Source of the DNA: CAZWUZ01 sp964637655 [NCBI: uncultured bacterium]
GTDB taxonomy: Bacteria > DAOPZR01
Assembly (NCBI GenBank): GCA_964637655.1
Contig: CAZWUZ010000106.1
Coordinates: forward strand, 1 to 11,606
Length of the DNA stretch: 11,606 bases
Reading direction: 5' to 3'
Both the position numbers and the translations under genes were made by a program. Numbering within the stretch: position 1 is the first letter of the stretch; each line of letters begins with the position of its first letter. Shown here in pieces: positions 7,346 through 11,606 of the stretch. The notes under the pieces were generated by a model. That model saw only the letters and a program-made list of their open reading frames with translations, searched no databases and was not told where the DNA came from.

Positions 7346-8114
7346 GGTCAACCTCCTCGCGCGGCGGCTGGCAGGGGCGGAAGGCGGGGCAGAAACGGCA
7401 GTGCGGGCCGGGGGCGCGCGCGAATTCCCGGTCGTCACGGATGCGCTGCGCCAGCGTCGCGAGCGCGGCGAACCAGTCCTCGCGGTATGAAGTGCTGCAG
7501 GTCGCGTGGGTCTGGTCGCGCAGGTAGAGCAGGGTGAAGCGGAATTCGCGGTAGCGACGGCGGAAGAGATGATAGGCGGCGACGACATATGCCTGCGCCT
7601 GCAGGTCGCCGGCCACCTCGTCATCCGTCAGCTTGTTCCGGCCCGACTTGTAATCGATGATGTGCAGCAGCGGGGGCTGACCCGGCGGCGTCAGCAGGTC
7701 GATGCGGTCGACGCGCCCGGTGAGCGTGATGCTCCCGTCCGGGAGCAGCGGCACGCGAAACGGTTTCTCCAGGGCATAGACCTGCTGCGGATTGACCGCC
7801 CGTGCGGCAAAGCGGGAGAGGAGCAGGTCGGCCTCGGCGTATGAGCTTGCCCCGTCAGCAGGGAGGGAACCGTCGCGCAGGTCGCGGGCGATGGCGTAGA
7901 GGCGCACGCCGTCGCGCTCCTGACGGGAGCGCACCAGGTGGCGCAGGTAGCGGTCGAGCGCCTCGTGCAGGTAAAGGCCGAACGCGGTCTCGGCGGTCGG
8001 TCCGTCGCGCAGGTTCTCGCCGTAGGCGTAGTAGTAGCGGCGCGCGCAGCGGCAGTAGAGTTTCAGCTTCGACGGGGAAACGCTCGTCAGCGGGACGGGG
8101 CGCAGGTCGCTCAT
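7329..8114 (-). CDS. RecB/Cas4-like PD-(D/E)XK nuclease with probable Fe-S cluster
   Basis: A 261-residue nuclease of the RecB/AddB/Cas4 type. The chosen ATG gives the usual family opening 'SPSKLKLYCRCARRYYYAY' (13-31). Catalytic landmarks are His50 (in 'YLHEALD'), Asp136 and Asp139 in 'GRVDRID', then 'IIDYKSG' with Asp154 and Lys156, and the Gln-Tyr helix 'LQAQAYVVAAYHL' (Gln172/Tyr176). Cysteines sit at 21 and 23 near the N-terminus and 239, 242 and 248 near the C-terminus, the last three as C-x2-C-x5-C. This one-plus-three layout matches the 4Fe-4S cluster of AddB, Cas4 and Dna2. The product should cut or resect single-stranded DNA ends. It is the first gene of an operon with the RecD2 helicase, and no Shine-Dalgarno is evident before its start. 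No CRISPR array or cas gene is nearby, so a Cas4 role is not supported. Confidence 0.88.
   Translation of the reverse strand: MSDLRPVPLTSVSPSKLKLYCRCARRYYYAYGENLRDGPTAETAFGLYLHEALDRYLRHLVRSRQERDGVRLYAIARDLRDGSLPADGASSYAEADLLLSRFAARAVNPQQVYALEKPFRVPLLPDGSITLTGRVDRIDLLTPPGQPPLLHIIDYKSGRNKLTDDEVAGDLQAQAYVVAAYHLFRRRYREFRFTLLYLRDQTHATCSTSYREDWFAALATLAQRIRDDREFARAPGPHCRFCPAFRPCQPPREEVDRVPAQ
7352..7358 (-). promoter_or_regulatory. Shine-Dalgarno for recD2 inside the nuclease gene
   Basis: The minus-strand sequence GAGGAGG lies 6 nt before a GTG codon, within the last codons of the nuclease gene (reading Glu-Glu-Val-Asp in that frame). It fixes the recD2 start at 7345 and implies translational coupling of the two genes. 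Confidence 0.75.
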
Positions 8115-8123
8115 GACAGCGCG

Positions 8124-8152
8124 AGCATACACCACGCTGCCGCCGGCGTCAA
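8124..8152 (-). promoter_or_regulatory. Putative sigma70-like promoter for the nuclease-recD2 operon
   Basis: On the minus strand TTGACG (8147-8152) and TATGCT (8124-8129) are separated by exactly 17 nt, close to the TTGACA-17-TATAAT consensus. They fill the 34-nt gap between two genes; the -35 overlaps the stop codon of the upstream giant gene. Only 9 nt separate the -10 box from the nuclease ATG, so transcription should begin at about 8117, giving a leader of about 3 nt or none. This agrees with the lack of a Shine-Dalgarno. It is predicted from sequence only. Confidence 0.5.
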
Positions 8153-11100
8153 TCGATGACGGCGATTTTCCGCGTGGTGGTTTCGCCCGAGGCGGTGTCG
8201 CGGATGACAGCCAGATAGACGCCGCTGGCGACCCGCTGCCCGCGCGCATTGCCCAGGTCCCAGCGCCAGCCGTACGAGCCGAGCCCGCCGGCGGTGCTGA
8301 GCAGTTCCGACGCGACGAGGTCGCCGGCCAGCGTGTAGAGCTTCAGTTCGAAGGTGCGGTTGACCGGCAGCAGGAACTTGACGCCGTAATTGCCGTGGGC
8401 GGCATGGCGGTCGCTGCGCCACGGGTTGGGGTAGACGATGATGTCGTTCATGCCGCTGACGGTGAGCGCCTGCGCCCCGAGGCGGTAGACCGAGAAATGG
8501 CGGACCTCGGCCCAGGCCAGCCCGGCGGCCTCGTCGACCGTGGTGGGGAGCACCAGCCATTCACCGGTGATGCCGTCGCTGTCCTCGTCACGCTCGTCGA
8601 GCAGCAGGATGACCAGCGCGCCGCGTTCATGCCAGGCCAGTCCCGGGGGAATGGCGAAACGCACGCGGGCGGGGAGGAGCAGGCCGGTGTCGTGCAGCGC
8701 CCCGTCACTCAGCCGCCGCACATGCAGTTCGGCAGTCAGTTCGCCGTCGCGGTCAACCGGAAGGAATTGCACGCCGGGGGCACCGCCGGCCGCACGGCCA
8801 TTGGCGGCGGTATAGGTGACGGTGTCCGTGGCGCCGGCGGCCAGGGTAAAGCCGACGTCAGTGTCGAAGGCGCCGGCGGGCACGCTGATGCTGATGCCGG
8901 GTACGGACGGGTTGCTGACCGTGCCGCTGCCGCTGTCCGCGGCGCTGATGAACGTCAGCACGAAGGTTTCGGGGAACGTCGCCTTGAGGTTGGCGCAGGA
9001 GAGCACGGCGGCACCCGGGGCACGGCTGCGGACAAAGGCGCGGAGGATGCCGTCAGCGCCCGTCACGGTGCTGACATAGTCGATGGTGTCACCGCGGTCG
9101 GTCTGCAGTTTTACCGGCACCCCGGCCATCGGCCCGCCCGGGTTGGCGAGGTACGCCGTCACCTCGATGCCGTCGCTGCCGTCCGCCAGCGCGGTGGTGC
9201 GCGCGATGGTCAGCGACGACAGGTCAGCCACCGGGCTGCGGTCGCGGAAGAGCGCGTAGCGCGAGAAGTGCGTGGTGAAGAAGGTGATGGTGTTGGCGTC
9301 CGGGTCGACCACTCCGCCGTAATCGTCCCAGGTGCCTGCCGCGTCGTTCCACCAGAAGACCTTGAGCGAGGTCTCGTCCGCGGCGCCATCGGTGAGCCCC
9401 GCGGCGGCCAGGTCGGCGGCATCGTAGTGGAGGATGACCATGAGGGGGGTGGACGACTGGAACCCTTCGGGCCAGAACTCGCGCGCCACGCCCGTGGCCA
9501 CCATGGTGTCGTAGGCGGTGCCGGGATCGACGAGGCCGGATGACGAGGTGCGGATGACCGTGCCCGCGGCGAGTTCGTCACCGGCGCTGACCACCGCCAC
9601 GGTCACCCCGTTGTCGATGAGGATGCCGCCGCTGCTGCTGATGTATGCCTCCCCCGCGAGGTCGTAGGTGCGGATGGTGGCGCGGTTCCCCACCCAGTGG
9701 AGGGAGGCGGGCTGCAGCGTCCCCGCGTCGGGCCAGGAGAGCGACAGCTCGTTGGCCGCGGCCCCGAGCATGGTCAGTTCCGCGTAGGTGTCGTAGGTTG
9801 AGCCCGCCCCGTCATTATTGAGAAAATCGAGGTTGCCGACATAGCGCATGACGATGTCAAAGTTGGTCGCAGCAAGGGCGCCATTGGGATCGGTCAGAAA
9901 CGCGTTGAGGTCGAACGACGCGGTGCGGTCGACCGCGTAGGAGATAATCTTCCCGTCGCGGCTCCATTGCGGGCTGCAGTAGACGGTATCCGCATGGTCG
10001 TCGGCCTGCCCGAAGTCCTTGTCCGCGCCCGTCGCCACCGTATCGGTGATTGTCTGCGGACTGATGCGCACGAGGTGGGCGCCCCACGCCTCGGCGATGG
10101 CGCCCGCGGCGATATAGTTCGCGGCGTTCTTCAGCACCCAGATTTCCGACTGGAAGATGTTGCGGGTGGCGTCGCCGTCAGAAATCTCGCGGAAGTCGTA
10201 GCGGGTCATCGCCAGGTGTTTTCCGTCGGGCGACCAGACCGGTTCCGCCCAGTAGTAGGAGCGGTACGAGGTGCGGTCAGCGCGCGGGTTGCGCAAGCTG
10301 CCCGGGGCCTGCTGCCCGCTGCTGTAGCCGCGGATGATGCGTGCGGTGTAGGGGTTGTCCGGCACGCGGTCGACATAGTCGACCTCCATGGCGTATTTGC
10401 CCGACCAGAGAACAAGGTCGCCGTTCTCACTGCAGGCGGCATTGAGCGTGTAGCCGCCGGCGAGCGCGATGCCGCTGTCGGACACGTCGGGGGTCCAGGA
10501 ATTGAGATAGCCCGCCTCGGGGGAGCGGTTGACCCAGGCGGTATTGGTCTTCCACGTGTCGCTGCCGTCGGCTGCGACCACCATGATCCCCCAGAAGGGT
10601 GAGGGATAGCCGGTGACATAGCCGCCGAAAATGACGTCGTCGTCGCCGTCCTGGTCGAAGTCGGCGATGTTGACCCGCCCGAAGGGGCAGGGATTCATGG
10701 TGCGCGAACTGACCATGACCGAGTCGCCGGTGTAGCGATCGATGACGTAGACGCGGCGGTCGGTGCAGGGTGCTCCCCTGACCGTGCCGAAATCACCCTC
10801 CACCAGTCCCAGCGACAGGCCGTCATTGCTCCAGTTGAGCCCGGTGATGGTCCAGGTGTCGGCAGTGACCGTTTGCGCATAAAACTCGTCGATGCCGGCA
10901 ATCGAGGAGATGTAGGTGTCGCCGTCAAACGCGCTCCAGCCGCCGACCGCGAAGAATCGCACCAGCGCGGTGTCGGTGAGCGCCACGGTGTCCTCGGCCG
11001 TGCAATAGCCGCTGCAGGTGACGTCGTTGACCGTGGTCGAAGTCAGGGTTGCGGTGTACTGCCCGCTGCCGTCCGTGTAGCCGGTGGCATTCTGCACTGT

Positions 11101-11606
11101 GGCGCTGCCTGCCCCGACGATGATGGTGACGCGGTGGGCGGGGACGGGCTTGCGGTCGGCGGTGAGCAGGGTCACGGTGACCAGCGCCGTGTCGCTGCCG
11201 TCGGCCTGTGCCCCGGTCGCCTCCAGCGTGCTGCGCGCCAGCGCGTTGCTGTTGACATGGCCCGGGGTGCCGTTGGGGATGCCCGATACGGCCCAGTTGG
11301 CGTCGTCGGTGCCGAGTTCAGACGGGCAGTCCTTTTCCACCGAGCAACTGTCGCCATCGCCGCCCCAGGCGGGCTTATACTCACTGGTGTCGTGAGTCGC
11401 CCCGGTTGAATCGGAGACCGCGATGGTGCCGCCGGTATTGGCGAGAGCGAAAGCGGCCCAGCGCACCACCGGGACCCCGGCGAGGTCGTAGCCAAGCGCC
11501 GGCTCATACAGGCCGCTGGTGGTGGTGTCACGGGCGATGACCACGTAGCCGTACGGGCCGACCTGCGCGTAGCCGGCCGGGATGGTATACCAGCCCTCGC
11601 CGTTCT
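8149..11606 (-). CDS. Giant secreted multidomain surface protein with FlgD-Ig-like C-terminus (5' partial)
   Basis: At least 1,151 residues; the frame runs off the right edge, so the start and any signal peptide are not visible, and a GTG at 11544 is internal. In reading order: the end of a lamin-tail-like domain (edge to about 11248, with 'FALANTGGTIAVSD' and 'NWAVSGIPNGTPGHVNS'); an invasin/Big_1-like Ig domain (about 11238-10948); a TolB/WD40-like beta-propeller (about 10938-9835) with blades such as 'PVWSPDGKHLA' and 'PQWSRDGKIISYA' and a calcium-type loop 'DFDQDGDDD' (10662-10636); a beta-rich domain ending 'FFTTHFSRYALF' (about 9834-9235); a second Big_1-like domain (9231-8941); a ZU5-like part 'ISVPAGAFDTDV' (to about 8479); and a FlgD-Ig-like end, 'YPNPW', 'YTLAGDLVA', 'GQRVASGVYLAVI' and 'KIAVID'. 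Such termini often act in secretion or anchoring. The role is unknown; adhesion or carbohydrate/surface binding is a guess. Confidence 0.8.
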   Translation of the reverse strand, partial: NGEGWYTIPAGYAQVGPYGYVVIARDTTTSGLYEPALGYDLAGVPVVRWAAFALANTGGTIAVSDSTGATHDTSEYKPAWGGDGDSCSVEKDCPSELGTDDANWAVSGIPNGTPGHVNSNALARSTLEATGAQADGSDTALVTVTLLTADRKPVPAHRVTIIVGAGSATVQNATGYTDGSGQYTATLTSTTVNDVTCSGYCTAEDTVALTDTALVRFFAVGGWSAFDGDTYISSIAGIDEFYAQTVTADTWTITGLNWSNDGLSLGLVEGDFGTVRGAPCTDRRVYVIDRYTGDSVMVSSRTMNPCPFGRVNIADFDQDGDDDVIFGGYVTGYPSPFWGIMVVAADGSDTWKTNTAWVNRSPEAGYLNSWTPDVSDSGIALAGGYTLNAACSENGDLVLWSGKYAMEVDYVDRVPDNPYTARIIRGYSSGQQAPGSLRNPRADRTSYRSYYWAEPVWSPDGKHLAMTRYDFREISDGDATRNIFQSEIWVLKNAANYIAAGAIAEAWGAHLVRISPQTITDTVATGADKDFGQADDHADTVYCSPQWSRDGKIISYAVDRTASFDLNAFLTDPNGALAATNFDIVMRYVGNLDFLNNDGAGSTYDTYAELTMLGAAANELSLSWPDAGTLQPASLHWVGNRATIRTYDLAGEAYISSSGGILIDNGVTVAVVSAGDELAAGTVIRTSSSGLVDPGTAYDTMVATGVAREFWPEGFQSSTPLMVILHYDAADLAAAGLTDGAADETSLKVFWWNDAAGTWDDYGGVVDPDANTITFFTTHFSRYALFRDRSPVADLSSLTIARTTALADGSDGIEVTAYLANPGGPMAGVPVKLQTDRGDTIDYVSTVTGADGILRAFVRSRAPGAAVLSCANLKATFPETFVLTFISAADSGSGTVSNPSVPGISISVPAGAFDTDVGFTLAAGATDTVTYTAANGRAAGGAPGVQFLPVDRDGELTAELHVRRLSDGALHDTGLLLPARVRFAIPPGLAWHERGALVILLLDERDEDSDGITGEWLVLPTTVDEAAGLAWAEVRHFSVYRLGAQALTVSGMNDIIVYPNPWRSDRHAAHGNYGVKFLLPVNRTFELKLYTLAGDLVASELLSTAGGLGSYGWRWDLGNARGQRVASGVYLAVIRDTASGETTTRKIAVID

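Noticed and set aside
7731-7746. Hairpin GCTCCC-gtcc-GGGAGC resembling a terminator stem
   Set aside because: It lies in the middle of the nuclease coding sequence, encodes Leu-Pro-Asp-Gly and has no following T-run on either strand.
7329-8114. Nuclease as CRISPR-associated Cas4
   Set aside because: No repeat array, cas1 or cas2 is in the window and the partner is RecD2; a general RecB-type nuclease is the simpler call.

Overview
The window is a GC-rich, almost fully coding stretch of a bacterial chromosome. It probably comes from a diderm (Gram-negative-type) organism: it encodes a beta-barrel porin with a C-terminal phenylalanine, two lipoprotein-type periplasmic binding proteins, and a very large secreted protein ending in a FlgD-Ig-like domain ('YPNPW ... 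KIAVI-'). That ending is common in Elusimicrobia, Omnitrophota, other PVC/FCB-adjacent lineages and many uncultured phyla. I cannot assign a genus; the lineage is inference.

Left half (1-5156, + strand): one tightly packed operon for oxyanion uptake, most likely molybdate or tungstate. Its order is a 5'-truncated OprP/OprO-like porin, a divergent ModA-like lipoprotein, a fusion of a Phd/YefM antitoxin-like domain to a degenerate MocA/MobA-type nucleotidyltransferase, a more regular ModA lipoprotein, ModB permease and ModC ATPase. After a 10-nt gap behind the porin, each gene overlaps the next by 4 nt (ATGA or GTGA). The set gives an outer-membrane channel, two periplasmic binders, an inner-membrane channel and its ATPase, plus a cytoplasmic protein that may link molybdenum status to regulation. 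The operon promoter lies outside the window.

Middle (5144-8114, - strand): a two-gene DNA-processing operon made of a RecB/Cas4-type PD-(D/E)XK nuclease with a probable Fe-S cluster, followed by a full-length RecD2-type SF1B helicase. The helicase starts inside the last codons of the nuclease gene. The pair resembles a Dna2-like nuclease-helicase split over two genes. A sigma70-like promoter directly before the nuclease predicts a nearly leaderless mRNA. The helicase and modC genes converge and overlap by 13 bp.

Right part (8149-11606, - strand): the C-terminal 1,151 or so residues of a giant secreted or surface protein. In order it has the end of a lamin-tail-like domain, an invasin-like Ig domain, a TolB/WD40-like beta-propeller with a calcium-binding-type Asp loop, a beta-rich linker domain, a second invasin-like Ig domain, a ZU5-like domain and a FlgD-Ig-like terminal domain. 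Its N-terminus is beyond the window. No RNA gene, CRISPR array, insertion sequence or long intergenic region was seen; the longest gap between genes is 34 nt.
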